Shown here piece by piece: positions 1-6,098 of a DNA stretch of 7,444 nt; position 1 is the stretch's first letter, and every line of letters starts with the position of its first letter. The stretch covers positions 1 through 7,444 of the forward strand of contig DOFS01000027.1 in NCBI GenBank assembly GCA_003523945.1, written 5' to 3'. The notes beneath the pieces were generated by a model. It saw only the letters and a program-made list of their open reading frames with translations, was not told where the DNA came from and did not search any database. The translations under genes and the position numbers were made by a program. This DNA is from Nitrospiraceae bacterium. Lineage in GTDB: Bacteria; Nitrospirota; Nitrospiria; Nitrospirales; UBA8639.

Positions 1-108
1 TCCGTGAGTGATTCGCTCATGCAACTCTGGGAAGTGTATTCATTAACCGGCATCCGGTTGATGACCGATGTGGCGGAAACCCTTCAGGAACGGAACAAAA
101 TAGGGTGA
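1..108 (+). CDS. C-terminal end of an unrecognised protein (5' truncated by the window edge)
   Basis: An open frame enters from the left edge and reads 35 codons before TGA at 106-108. The visible tail contains LMQLWEVYSLTGIRLMTDVA and ends QERNKIG. It looks like an amphipathic helical C-terminus and carries no motif I can assign to a family. Its stop codon overlaps the GTG start of mgtE in a GTGA arrangement (105-108), which is typical of translationally coupled genes in one operon. That overlap, together with the uninterrupted frame, is the reason for calling it real. What the protein does cannot be told from this fragment. Confidence 0.6.
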   Translation, partial: SVSDSLMQLWEVYSLTGIRLMTDVAETLQERNKIG

Positions 109-1439
109 GTGATTTTACCGCACAGAAGACCTCAAAGGTTCGTGGGGGAGGCCATCTTCTAAACGAGGCATTTTTCCAGAATCATTATGAAGAAGCCGCA
201 CGCATCCTGGAAGGGTATCCGGTGGAGGATATTCTGCGAGTCCTGCAAGGAACCAGTCCGAAGAATGCGGCGAATCTCCTCACAGGTATCACCCCTCCTG
301 TCGCCGCGGATACATTGGCGATTATGCCAACCGATCTGCTGAAACAGGTTGTGCCGCATCTCTCGCCTTCATTGTCGGCCTCTTTGTTCCAACGATTGGA
401 CGACGATTTGCAGCGGGCCATTCTATTTAGAGTGCCTGAACGGTATGCCCAGGAAATCCGGTCCTATATGACCTACCCGGAAGAATCCGTCGGCCGCATT
501 ATGGATCCGAAGTTTTTTGTGTTGCAGGAGGAAAGCACCGTTCGGGAGGCTATGTTACAGGTGCGGACCAGGGCGCAAAAGGATGTCCATGATGTGTATG
601 TCATTGATCGAACCCAAAAGCTGGTGGGCCGGATTTCCGTTCGCGACCTGTTGCTAGTGGATCCTGAAGAGAAATTGCAGTCGGTCATGGTTCAGGATCT
701 GCCCACGATTCATCCATTGGAGTCGCGTGAAGAAATTGTCGAACTTTTCGGGGAACGGCATTTTTTCACGATCCCCGTAGTGGATTTGGATGAACGCCTG
801 TTAGGCGTCGTCCGGAACGAAGATATTATTAAGGCGAGTCAGGAAGACGCCAGTGCGGACCTGCTCACGATGGTGGGAGCCAATAAGGATGAGCGGGCGC
901 TTTCCCCTGTCTGGTTTTCTGTCAGGAAACGATTACCATGGTTGCAACTTAATCTGTTAACGGCATTTGCGGCTGCCTTTGTGGTGGGAATGTTTGAAGG
1001 GACCATTGCAAAGTTTACGGCTTTGGCCGTGTTGCTCCCTGTCGTTGCCGGGCAATCAGGCAATACCGGGGCTCAATCCCTGGCCGTAGTGATTCGGGGG
1101 TTGGCCCTGCGGGATATTCGACCATCGCAATGGCTTCGGGTCAGTGGGAAAGAAGTCTATGTCGCGTTTTTAAATGCACTTGCCGTTTCCGCAACCGCCT
1201 GTCTTGCGGTGGGATTATGGAGCCGATCGTTTGGATTGGTTTTCATTATTGGACTGTCCATGATCATTTCAATGGTCATTGCGGGGTTATCCGGCGCGAT
1301 CATTCCCATCGCTTTGAAGGCCCTCAAGCAGGATCCGGCTCAATCCTCATCCATTGTATTGACCACGGTGACCGATGTGGTCGGGTTTTTCAGTTTCTTG
1401 GGACTGGCCACCTTGCTTGCCGGTTTATTGGAAAACTGA
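105..1439 (+). CDS. mgtE: Magnesium transporter MgtE
   Basis: This is an inner-membrane Mg2+ channel/transporter of the MgtE (SLC41-like) family. Its length of 444 aa is normal. The order is: helical MgtE N-domain (about 18-128), a CBS pair (about 130-195 and 197-255), a linking plug-helix region (about 256-275), then five membrane helices (about 275-298, 300-340, 351-372, 376-402, 415-441). The family signature is LPVVAGQSGNTGAQS at 311-325. Asp424 in the last helix (TVTDVVGFF) matches the conserved pore aspartate that binds Mg2+. In characterised MgtE the N and CBS domains bind cytosolic Mg2+ and close the pore; the acidic residues here are consistent with that. The GTG start at 105 overlaps the upstream stop. 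The nearest AGGAA (86-90) is too distant to be a good ribosome binding site, so coupling is likely. No Mg2+ riboswitch can be placed, since the upstream sequence is coding. Confidence 0.96.
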   Translation: MSDFTAQKTSKVRGGGHLLNEAFFQNHYEEAARILEGYPVEDILRVLQGTSPKNAANLLTGITPPVAADTLAIMPTDLLKQVVPHLSPSLSASLFQRLDDDLQRAILFRVPERYAQEIRSYMTYPEESVGRIMDPKFFVLQEESTVREAMLQVRTRAQKDVHDVYVIDRTQKLVGRISVRDLLLVDPEEKLQSVMVQDLPTIHPLESREEIVELFGERHFFTIPVVDLDERLLGVVRNEDIIKASQEDASADLLTMVGANKDERALSPVWFSVRKRLPWLQLNLLTAFAAAFVVGMFEGTIAKFTALAVLLPVVAGQSGNTGAQSLAVVIRGLALRDIRPSQWLRVSGKEVYVAFLNALAVSATACLAVGLWSRSFGLVFIIGLSMIISMVIAGLSGAIIPIALKALKQDPAQSSSIVLTTVTDVVGFFSFLGLATLLAGLLEN

Positions 1440-1536
1440 CCGGTTATTAGGGTAGTTGACGGTCTACTCCCCGATGCGCGTAATCCCGCTTGCTCCCTCC
1501 TTGTGGGTGCCCATTCATTTCAGGAAAATTTGTGGA

Positions 1537-1565
1537 TTGCCTCCTTATTAAAGGTAGGGTAGTAT
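1537..1565 (+). promoter_or_regulatory. Possible sigma-70-type promoter for the CBS-domain gene
   Basis: TTGCCT (1537-1542) and TAGTAT (1560-1565) are separated by exactly 17 bases. They lie about 47 bases before the ATG at 1612. Each hexamer matches the consensus at 4 of 6 positions, so the strength would be moderate. The spacing and the location in a 172-base gap support it, but such matches also arise by chance. Confidence 0.3.
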
Positions 1566-1601
1566 CGCATTTTCTCTCATATCATTTTAGTCATTGTGGA
1601 T

Positions 1602-1607
1602 AGGAGG
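1602..1607 (+). promoter_or_regulatory. Ribosome binding site that sets the start of the CBS-domain gene
   Basis: AGGAGG lies 4 bases before ATG at 1612. The frame is also open upstream to a TTG at 1594, but that start would put this site inside the coding region, so ATG 1612 is preferred. Confidence 0.8.
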
Positions 1608-1611
1608 CTCT

Positions 1612-2379
1612 ATGGGATCACAGAAGACGTCAAAAACGGATCGGGTGGGGACATTAGATCAGGATATTACTCGGATTCGCCAACAGTTAGAGACCTTGAA
1701 AAAATTTCTGATCGATGAGCCAACTCCGGCCGCCCTAATTGAATTTGATTCCGCCACGGAAGATATTCTGGCAGATGCCTTAGGCAGTTCTTCTCCGCTC
1801 TTAGATACCTATGACTATGCCCAACTTGGAGAGGCAGCGGGGTTAATGAATGCTCCCGAAGAGGCGCCGGAAGGCACCACCCATCAGTCACAGCGTGAAA
1901 CAATCCGGCAACGTCAGCGAGTACTGGAAAGCGGCATTGCGGATCTCGAGGCCAGGCGAGCCTCGCTTTCCCAGGAATCCAAAAAACTGAAAGCGGCCGG
2001 ACCGACAGTCTCCGACTACATGGCAAAATCTGTGCGATCGGTGCCGCTCGATGCCACCCTGCAGGAAGCCGGGCAATGCCTGCAAAAATGGAAAATCGGG
2101 TCGGTATTAATCCAAAGCGGAGATGAGTTCCTGGGATATATCACCGAAACCGAATTGACGCGAGAGGTGGTAGCCTCCGGGACAGATCCTGTTACCACGA
2201 CGGTAAAGACTTGCATGCGCGAGCCGTTAGTCACGGTTGAGACCAGTGACCCAATTGTTGAAGCCGTGCGCCTGATGAAAGAAAAAGGGACCAGGCATCT
2301 TGCGGTCACAGAAAGTAACAGGATCGTCGGTGTCGTCTCCGTTTCAGATATTATCCGGTATTATTCCGGGGTTGTGTAG
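1612..2379 (+). CDS. Coiled-coil protein with a C-terminal CBS domain pair
   Basis: This is a soluble 255-residue protein with no signal peptide or membrane helix. Residues 15-34 form a short amphipathic, coiled-coil-like helix. Residues 38-85 are acidic and probably flexible. Residues 92-131 are a second charged heptad-like helix rich in Arg, Glu, Gln and Leu. The C-terminal half is a CBS pair: CBS1 from about 133 (VSDYMAKSVRSV) to 190, CBS2 from about 202 (MREPLVTVETSDPIVEAVRL) to 255, ending in the usual GVVSVSDIIRYY pattern. CBS pairs generally bind adenine nucleotides or act as Mg2+-responsive modules, and this one probably senses a ligand and dimerises. No effector domain is visible, so its target is unknown. 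It follows mgtE in the same direction but with its own gap, possible promoter and strong ribosome binding site, so co-transcription is uncertain. A functional link to MgtE is inference from proximity. Confidence 0.88.
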   Translation: MGSQKTSKTDRVGTLDQDITRIRQQLETLKKFLIDEPTPAALIEFDSATEDILADALGSSSPLLDTYDYAQLGEAAGLMNAPEEAPEGTTHQSQRETIRQRQRVLESGIADLEARRASLSQESKKLKAAGPTVSDYMAKSVRSVPLDATLQEAGQCLQKWKIGSVLIQSGDEFLGYITETELTREVVASGTDPVTTTVKTCMREPLVTVETSDPIVEAVRLMKEKGTRHLAVTESNRIVGVVSVSDIIRYYSGVV

Positions 2380-2432
2380 ACATTGTCTTCCTAAAGAATA
2401 GCACTCGCCTCCAAGCAATCGGGCCACCAGGC

Positions 2433-2489
2433 TTTCTTCCTCGAGGACACCCATGGGATTTGACGCCATCATGTGTCTCGAGGAAGAGG
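2433..2489. repeat. Long imperfect inverted repeat (strong hairpin)
   Basis: The arm CTTCCTCGAGGACAC (2436-2450) pairs with GTGTCTCGAGGAAG (2473-2486) with one bulged base. The inner ATGG (2453-2456) pairs with CCAT (2466-2469), leaving a loop of about 9 bases. T2435-A2487 plus two wobble pairs extend the base. It begins about 55 bases after the CBS stop. There is no following T-run, so it is not a standard intrinsic terminator. It could be an RNA-stabilising 3' structure, a bidirectional or Rho-assisted terminator, or a dispersed palindromic repeat element. Confidence 0.75.
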
Positions 2490-2598
2490 TCATCCTTATC
2501 CGTGAACTATCCCACCGGCCAATGAAAAACTCTTTCGGGTGGGGAGATCCAACAGTAAACGTTAGCTAAGAAAAATCTGCCTGATGGATTAGTTGAGA

Positions 2599-2626
2599 TT
2601 TTCGGATTTGTCGAAAACCATATACT
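2599..2626 (+). promoter_or_regulatory. Operator-like dyad adjoining a possible -10 box, upstream of the first HtrA gene
   Basis: TTTTCG (2599-2604) and CGAAAA (2612-2617) form a perfect 6-base dyad around 7 bases. It ends 3 bases before TATACT (2621-2626), a 5-of-6 match to a -10 hexamer. No good -35 hexamer lies at 16-18 bases, and TTGAGA (2593-2598) is 22 bases away. A regulator-dependent promoter is conceivable. The distance to the ATG is about 250 bases. Confidence 0.22.
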
Positions 2627-2867
2627 CGGTGAGTCTCAGAACTGCTGTCTGCTATCTGGTACGCCTTGAGTCGTATCTGGAATACCCCACTATGGATTTG
2701 GCTGTTGAGGGAAATACTATTCAGAACAGACTGCAACCAACCGGCAGATTCTAAACCCCGGTGGTATCTACCCAGATGTTCAATGGAGTATCGGGGGAGG
2801 GTATTCACCAGGAAATGTGGGGGAAGAGCATTGAGTGACGGCGTTTTGGCATCGAGAACCGACTATG

Positions 2868-2872
2868 AGGAG
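2868..2872 (+). promoter_or_regulatory. Ribosome binding site that sets the start of the first HtrA gene
   Basis: AGGAG lies 4 bases before ATG 2877, the same spacing as the CBS gene upstream. The frame opens further to GTG 2835 and ATG 2865, which have no comparable site. GTG 2904, preceded by GAGGGAG at 2891-2897, is the only serious alternative and would shorten the signal-sequence n-region by nine residues. Confidence 0.65.
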
Positions 2873-2876
2873 AAGT

Positions 2877-4370
2877 ATGGGCAATGAAACGAGGGAGTTA
2901 AAAGTGAGTCATCTTCTCTGGCTTATGCGTATCGCTGGCCTGGCCATGGCGACGTGGATCGGATGTGCGGGGATTCTTGCGGTGTGTATGGAAATGAACA
3001 CGACTGCTGCCTGGGCCGGTGAACGCACACAGTCCGCGCCGGAACAACTGGAGGAAAAGACCGTAAAGGAAGGAGGGTTTGCAGACGTTGCGCAATCAGT
3101 GACTCCGGCCGTCGTCAATATCACCGCGACCATTGATATTATTGATTCAAGGGGAGGAGGCGTTCCCCTCCCGTTTGGAGGTTTTGGTGAGGGCCAACAA
3201 CCACCGGGTATTTCCAAACGTCAAAAGGGTTCAGGGTCGGGTGTCATTTTGTCTTCCGACGGATATATTGTGACCAATAACCATGTGATTGCCCAAAGCC
3301 GCGATCTTTTAGTGACGCTTCCGGATGCGCGTGAATTTCCAGCCAGGGTTGTCGGGGCGGATCCCGAAACGGATTTGGCCGTTATCAAAATTCAGGCTGA
3401 GCATCTTCCTGTGATCCCCTGGGGAAATTCCTCTTCGTTAGCCGTTGGCCAATATGTCCTGGCCATTGGCAACCCCTTTGGTCTGAATTCAACCGTGACG
3501 CTTGGTATCGTGAGCGCTCTTGATCGAGGAGGCATGGGGTTAGCCCGTTTTGAAGATTTCATTCAGACCGATGCGGCCATTAATCCGGGAAATTCCGGTG
3601 GAGCATTGGTGAACACACGGGGAGAATTAGTTGGCATCAATACGGCCATTGCCTCTCAAAGTGGAGGATATCAGGGGGTAGGGTTCGCTGTGCCTTCTTC
3701 ATTGGCACAGCCTGTCTTAGATGAATTGATCAAAAAGGGAAAGATTGTCAGGGGATACTTAGGGCTGGGGGTTCAGGAAATGACGACGGAACTTGCTCCC
3801 TGGTTTAGCCTGAAAAGCAGCGAGGGAGCCTTAGTCACTGATGTGGTTCCTGGTGGGCCGGCCGATAAAGCCGGCCTACACCGGGGAGAGGTGATTCTCC
3901 GGTACCAGGGGAAACCGGTGAAAGATGGACAAATGCTGTTGGAACAGGTAACACGTGCCACCATTGGACAACAGATTGAGCTGGGTGTGGTCGAGAATGG
4001 AAAAGAACGGATGGTGCGGGCTGTCATCCATGAGCAACCGCCGATCCCTCAGGCGCGCCGTACCCGAACAACTCGCGTGGAACATGCTCTGGCCGGGGTG
4101 GAAGTGGCCGATGTCGATCAGGCGGCCATTCAGGAATATGGACTGAATCCTGCCACCAAAGGAGCGGTCGTCTCATTTCTTGAAGAAGGTTGTGCTGCTG
4201 AATTGGCCGGGATCATTGAAGGAGATGTGATTATTGAACTGAATAAGCATCCGGTGCAATCCGTCAGTGAGTATTCCGCATGGTATCAACGGCTCAAAAA
4301 AGCCCAGGCTGTGCTGGTCGTGCTAGTCCGTTCCTCACGTCATTTGTATGTCCTCGTGAAGTCTTCCTAA
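2877..4370 (+). CDS. htrA: Do-family serine endoprotease HtrA/DegP, complete
   Basis: A 497-residue envelope protease/chaperone that degrades or holds misfolded extracytoplasmic proteins. The N-terminus has a hydrophobic stretch (about 12-38) followed by AAWA-GE, so a signal peptidase cut after Ala47 is plausible; an uncleaved anchor is possible. The trypsin-like domain spans about 57-270. Its catalytic triad is His136 (TNNHVI), Asp166 (ETDLAVIKI) and Ser240 (NPGNSGGALVN). PDZ1 (about 288-378) begins with the peptide-binding loop GYLGLGVQ; PDZ2 (about 403-497) starts at LAGVEVADV. Length and order match the two-PDZ DegP/DegQ class. A Gly/Pro-rich segment (GGGVPLPFGGFGEGQQPPG) precedes the core, where LA-loop or linker sequences vary among family members. 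The protein is closely similar through the protease core to the second HtrA at 6099. It appears to stand alone: a long upstream gap, and convergent genes downstream. No recognisable sigma-E-type or heat-shock promoter was found. Confidence 0.95.
   Translation: MGNETRELKVSHLLWLMRIAGLAMATWIGCAGILAVCMEMNTTAAWAGERTQSAPEQLEEKTVKEGGFADVAQSVTPAVVNITATIDIIDSRGGGVPLPFGGFGEGQQPPGISKRQKGSGSGVILSSDGYIVTNNHVIAQSRDLLVTLPDAREFPARVVGADPETDLAVIKIQAEHLPVIPWGNSSSLAVGQYVLAIGNPFGLNSTVTLGIVSALDRGGMGLARFEDFIQTDAAINPGNSGGALVNTRGELVGINTAIASQSGGYQGVGFAVPSSLAQPVLDELIKKGKIVRGYLGLGVQEMTTELAPWFSLKSSEGALVTDVVPGGPADKAGLHRGEVILRYQGKPVKDGQMLLEQVTRATIGQQIELGVVENGKERMVRAVIHEQPPIPQARRTRTTRVEHALAGVEVADVDQAAIQEYGLNPATKGAVVSFLEEGCAAELAGIIEGDVIIELNKHPVQSVSEYSAWYQRLKKAQAVLVVLVRSSRHLYVLVKSS
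3551..3577 (+). repeat. 27-base exact direct repeat, copy 1 (copy 2 at 6827-6853)
   Basis: The same 27 bases, starting TGAAGATTTC and ending GATGCGGC, occur in both protease genes. They lie just before the catalytic serine motif and encode most of EDFIQTDAA. The flanks stay similar with scattered synonymous changes, so this is the most conserved part of a duplicated gene, not a separate element. Confidence 0.9.
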
Positions 4371-4380
4371 CGAATCCAGT

Positions 4381-4400
4381 GTCGAGTGTTCGACTTATTT
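4381..4400 (+). terminator. Possible weak intrinsic terminator after the first HtrA gene
   Basis: GTCGA (4381-4385) pairs perfectly with TCGAC (4390-4394) around a GTGT loop, followed by TTATTT. It starts 10 bases after the stop codon. The five-pair stem and the imperfect T-run make it weak, but the position is right. Confidence 0.4.
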
Positions 4401-4474
4401 CTGAAATTTCCAATGACCTTGAATATCTGACATTTCCTCCACATCGGTAATCCCCATATGAATTCACTATCGAA

Positions 4475-4503
4475 CCCTTCGGTCTGAGTTTGACGTGGAA
4501 GGG
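4475..4503. repeat. Hairpin in the convergent gap between the first HtrA gene and the minus-strand pair
   Basis: CCCTTC (4475-4480) pairs with GAAGGG (4498-4503), and the inner GTC (4482-4484) pairs with GAC (4492-4494). It lies in the 292-base space where two convergent transcripts end (4371-4662). No T-run follows on either strand, so a terminator role is only a possibility. I see no gene in this gap. Confidence 0.35.
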
Positions 4504-4662
4504 AAATCGCGTGAGCATCGGTTCTTTCATCCTTAATTGCCAAGAGATCGTTCGCCACGCTTTTTCGCGTTCCCCCTATATGCGTGTTGATTCCAGAGGT
4601 ACGTTTTCTTAAATTGACTGACGGGGGGAATCCGGCTCTCAAGAATGGTCAGGAGACCACGA

Positions 4663-5094
4663 TCAAGAGTCCTGTTGATTAAACGGTGGATCGGTTTCTG
4701 GTACAGGTTCAGAATGAATGGCAGGATTGTTTGGGGGGGGCATGGCAGGTGCCTTCTCGTGATGCTTATTCACCCGAAGCACCGGGGGGTCGTTGAGGAA
4801 CGGTTCATAGCGCCGTACGTCTATTGTCACAAGATCATGCTCCTCAATGAGGAGATCAATTTCAGGTATCTGTTGTTGAAAAGTCGCTAAGAGGGTTCCG
4901 TCTTGAGTGGTCAGGATGACTCGTAATCGATCCTGTTGGCGTTCTTTGTGTGTTACCGACCCTTCAAGATGAAATGTGTCCTTCAAAGCAGTAGGCAGGT
5001 GGGGGTGCAGATACCGTGAGCCTAACATCGGACCACTTAACCCGAGACTCAACCCCAGGAAAAAGACCGTGGTCGGCATGACCCATGATCTCAT
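4663..5094 (-). CDS. Unrecognised membrane-anchored protein with beta-rich core and proline-rich tail
   Basis: A 143-residue protein of a family I do not recognise. Residues 4-24 (WVMPTTVFFLGLSLGLSGPML) form a hydrophobic signal anchor or signal peptide. Residues about 38-107 are rich in predicted beta strands: LEGSVTHKERQQDRLRVIL, then a DGTLLATF strand, a DLVTIDVRRYEPFL strand and VLRVNK. This reminds me of an OB-fold, but that is only an impression of pattern. The tail (112-143) is rich in Pro, Asn and Glu and likely disordered; it includes a run of eight C bases encoding prolines 119-121. The ATG at 5094 overlaps the TGA of the upstream gene (ATGA, 5091-5094), and it has no clear ribosome binding site of its own, so translation is probably coupled. 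It likely acts at the membrane, with the core in the periplasm if the anchor is N-in. Confidence 0.75.
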   Translation of the reverse strand: MRSWVMPTTVFFLGLSLGLSGPMLGSRYLHPHLPTALKDTFHLEGSVTHKERQQDRLRVILTTQDGTLLATFQQQIPEIDLLIEEHDLVTIDVRRYEPFLNDPPVLRVNKHHEKAPAMPPPNNPAIHSEPVPETDPPFNQQDS

Positions 5095-5414
5095 GGTTTG
5101 TGCTCTGTGCTTGGGGCCCCGTCCTTTTGAGTATCTTGTTCCATTGGAGGGTCATTCTGCTCCATGGTAGGAGATTCAGCGTTAGTGGGTTCCTGCTCCG
5201 TCGGAGAAGGCTTTTGCTGCCCGCGGATCAATGTTTCCAGGCGATTGAGGGCATCCGCCGTTATGTCCCGAGCCCCTTTTGTCGCATGTTCGGATTTTTC
5301 CCTGAGATCTTCTATTTGTCGACGGAGGTCGCGCATTCCCCCGCCGGTTCGTTGAAAGGCCAGGATTGCAATCACTAATGCGACGATAGCAATCAATAGG
5401 GTCAGTACTTCCAT
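5091..5414 (-). CDS. Unrecognised small membrane-anchored coiled-coil protein
   Basis: A 107-residue protein with three visible parts. Residues 2-20 (EVLTLLIAIVALVIAILAF) are a membrane helix. Residues about 27-68 form a charged amphipathic helix (RDLRRQIEDLREKSEHATKG onward) suited to coiled-coil pairing. Residues 69-107 are a polar tail rich in Pro, Glu, Gln and Thr, with two PxMEQ-like repeats. Basic residues directly after the helix (Arg22, Arg28, Arg31, Arg32) suggest by the positive-inside rule that the coil faces the cytoplasm. No family is recognised; it resembles generic YtxH-like or phasin-like anchored coils only in layout. It has a strong ribosome binding site and is the first gene of a two-gene minus-strand unit whose second member overlaps it by four bases. 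Its position between two HtrA proteases suggests, without proof, an envelope role. Confidence 0.75.
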   Translation of the reverse strand: MEVLTLLIAIVALVIAILAFQRTGGGMRDLRRQIEDLREKSEHATKGARDITADALNRLETLIRGQQKPSPTEQEPTNAESPTMEQNDPPMEQDTQKDGAPSTEHKP

Positions 5415-5419
5415 GATGT

Positions 5420-5428
5420 CCTCCTTTT
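5420..5428 (-). promoter_or_regulatory. Ribosome binding site of the minus-strand coiled-coil gene
   Basis: On the minus strand AAAAGGAGG lies 5 bases before the ATG at 5414. This near-perfect site is the main support for this small gene and its start. Confidence 0.8.
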
Positions 5429-5661
5429 GTGATCAAGCCGTCAAATTGAAAAATATGAAGGGGGTGACGCCTTGTGATGCCTCTTTTTTTTGATTGAGGT
5501 TCCTGTGCCGGAATAACCGTCCTCTTCCTGACTCACCAGAATGTCTGACAACCTCTTCCTATTGTGACACGGCATTCGTTGGGAATCTATGGCCAACCTG
5601 AATATCGCTAGACTCCACCCACTTCCTCCACAGATGGGTTGCCTGGAATACATTTCTCCAA

Positions 5662-5682
5662 CCTCGTTGTTGATGAACGAGG
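5662..5682. repeat. Perfect 7-pair hairpin in the gene-free gap
   Basis: CCTCGTT (5662-5668) and AACGAGG (5676-5682) flank the 7-base loop GTTGATG. There is no T-run on either side, so it is not an intrinsic terminator. Its role is unknown. Confidence 0.5.
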
Positions 5683-6002
5683 GGCAGAGGACTTCAGTTC
5701 CCGTAAAAAAATCCTTCCAACGGAAATCGATGCAGAGTTGCTCGACCTCTGGTGTGTGATGTGGGTTCAATTTTTTTTTCAGTATATGGCCTCTATGTGA
5801 CGCGATAAAGGAGCCTCGTCCTTCGACGTTGTCGGGAGCGTTGAGGCATCCAAGCACTCCATCCTGGAGGGTTCCGCACAAGGGTGCGAGGAAATCCTGT
5901 CGGGTTGATATACTCCATGCGGGTTGAAGATCCAAAAAATTCCTGGTAGCAGTAAATATCCCGATCGGCTCTATTCAAGGATCGTTCAAAAATTAATGAA
6001 AT

Positions 6003-6017
6003 TTAATGGCCAATTAA
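6003..6017. promoter_or_regulatory. AT-rich dyad upstream of the second HtrA gene
   Basis: TTAAT (6003-6007) and ATTAA (6013-6017) form a perfect dyad about the centre GGCCA. It is located 82-96 bases before the start codon in an AT-rich stretch. It could be a regulator site or part of a promoter; AT-rich dyads also occur by chance. Confidence 0.2.
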
Positions 6018-6084
6018 TCCTCTCTTTAAACTTGATGGATAAGATAGACATAGAAAAAGGTTCAGATTTGAATTTCTTTTTATC

Positions 6085-6091
6085 AAGGAGG
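6085..6091 (+). promoter_or_regulatory. Ribosome binding site of the second HtrA gene
   Basis: AAGGAGG lies 7 bases before ATG 6099, near-ideal in sequence and spacing. It fixes the start of this gene. Confidence 0.85.
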
Positions 6092-6098
6092 AATATTC

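Larger units (their letters stand above)
2380..2876. other. Non-coding stretch between the CBS gene and the first HtrA gene
   Basis: About 500 bases with no convincing gene. Short frames exist on both strands (for example plus 2666-2887 from TTG, minus 2808-2566), but they lack ribosome binding sites and recognisable protein features. It contains a long hairpin (2433-2489), a weaker hairpin pairing CCCACC (2511-2516) with GGTGGG (2538-2543), and a dyad at 2599-2617 followed by TATACT (2621-2626). It probably holds the end of the CBS transcript and the promoter and leader of the protease gene. Confidence 0.6.
5415..6098. other. Long gap between divergent genes with no supportable gene
   Basis: About 680 bases separate the minus-strand pair from the second HtrA gene. 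The longest frame, minus 5935-5441, starts with TTG and translates to a Cys/His/Arg-scattered sequence with no domain, so I do not call it. The stretch holds a perfect 7-pair hairpin (5662-5682) and homopolymer T-runs of 8 (5484-5491) and 9 (5771-5779). Its right end, from about 5930 to 6098, is markedly AT-rich, as expected for a promoter region of the second protease. No convincing -35/-10 pair, sigma-54, sigma-E or heat-shock promoter was identified. It may be remnant sequence of a lost gene. Confidence 0.55.

Noticed and set aside
1450..1471. Small hairpin GGGTAG / CTAC-T-CC after mgtE as a terminator
   Set aside because: The stem is short and bulged and no T-run follows, so it is not convincing.
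2666..2887. Plus-strand frame of 73 codons running into the first HtrA start, possible leader peptide
   Set aside because: TTG start without a ribosome binding site and no recognisable features; it overlaps the preferred ATG 2877 by only a few codons, which can happen by chance.
2877..3020. Lipoprotein signal in the first HtrA (WIGC or LAVC)
   Set aside because: Neither cysteine has an acceptable lipobox: Trp at -3 in one and Val at -1 in the other. An AWA-GE signal peptidase I site fits better.
4367..4642. Minus-strand open frame of 91 codons in the convergent gap
   Set aside because: TTG start, no good ribosome binding site, no recognisable domain, and it overlaps the end of the first HtrA gene and its probable terminator.
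5484..5779. T-runs at 5484-5491 and 5771-5779 as intrinsic terminators
   Set aside because: No GC-rich hairpin lies directly upstream of either run on the plus strand.
5441..5935. Minus-strand open frame of 164 codons
   Set aside because: It begins at TTG, shows only a weak AGGA-type site, and its translation has scattered Cys, His and Arg with no domain, hydrophobic core or repeat pattern. Chance openness is more likely than a gene.
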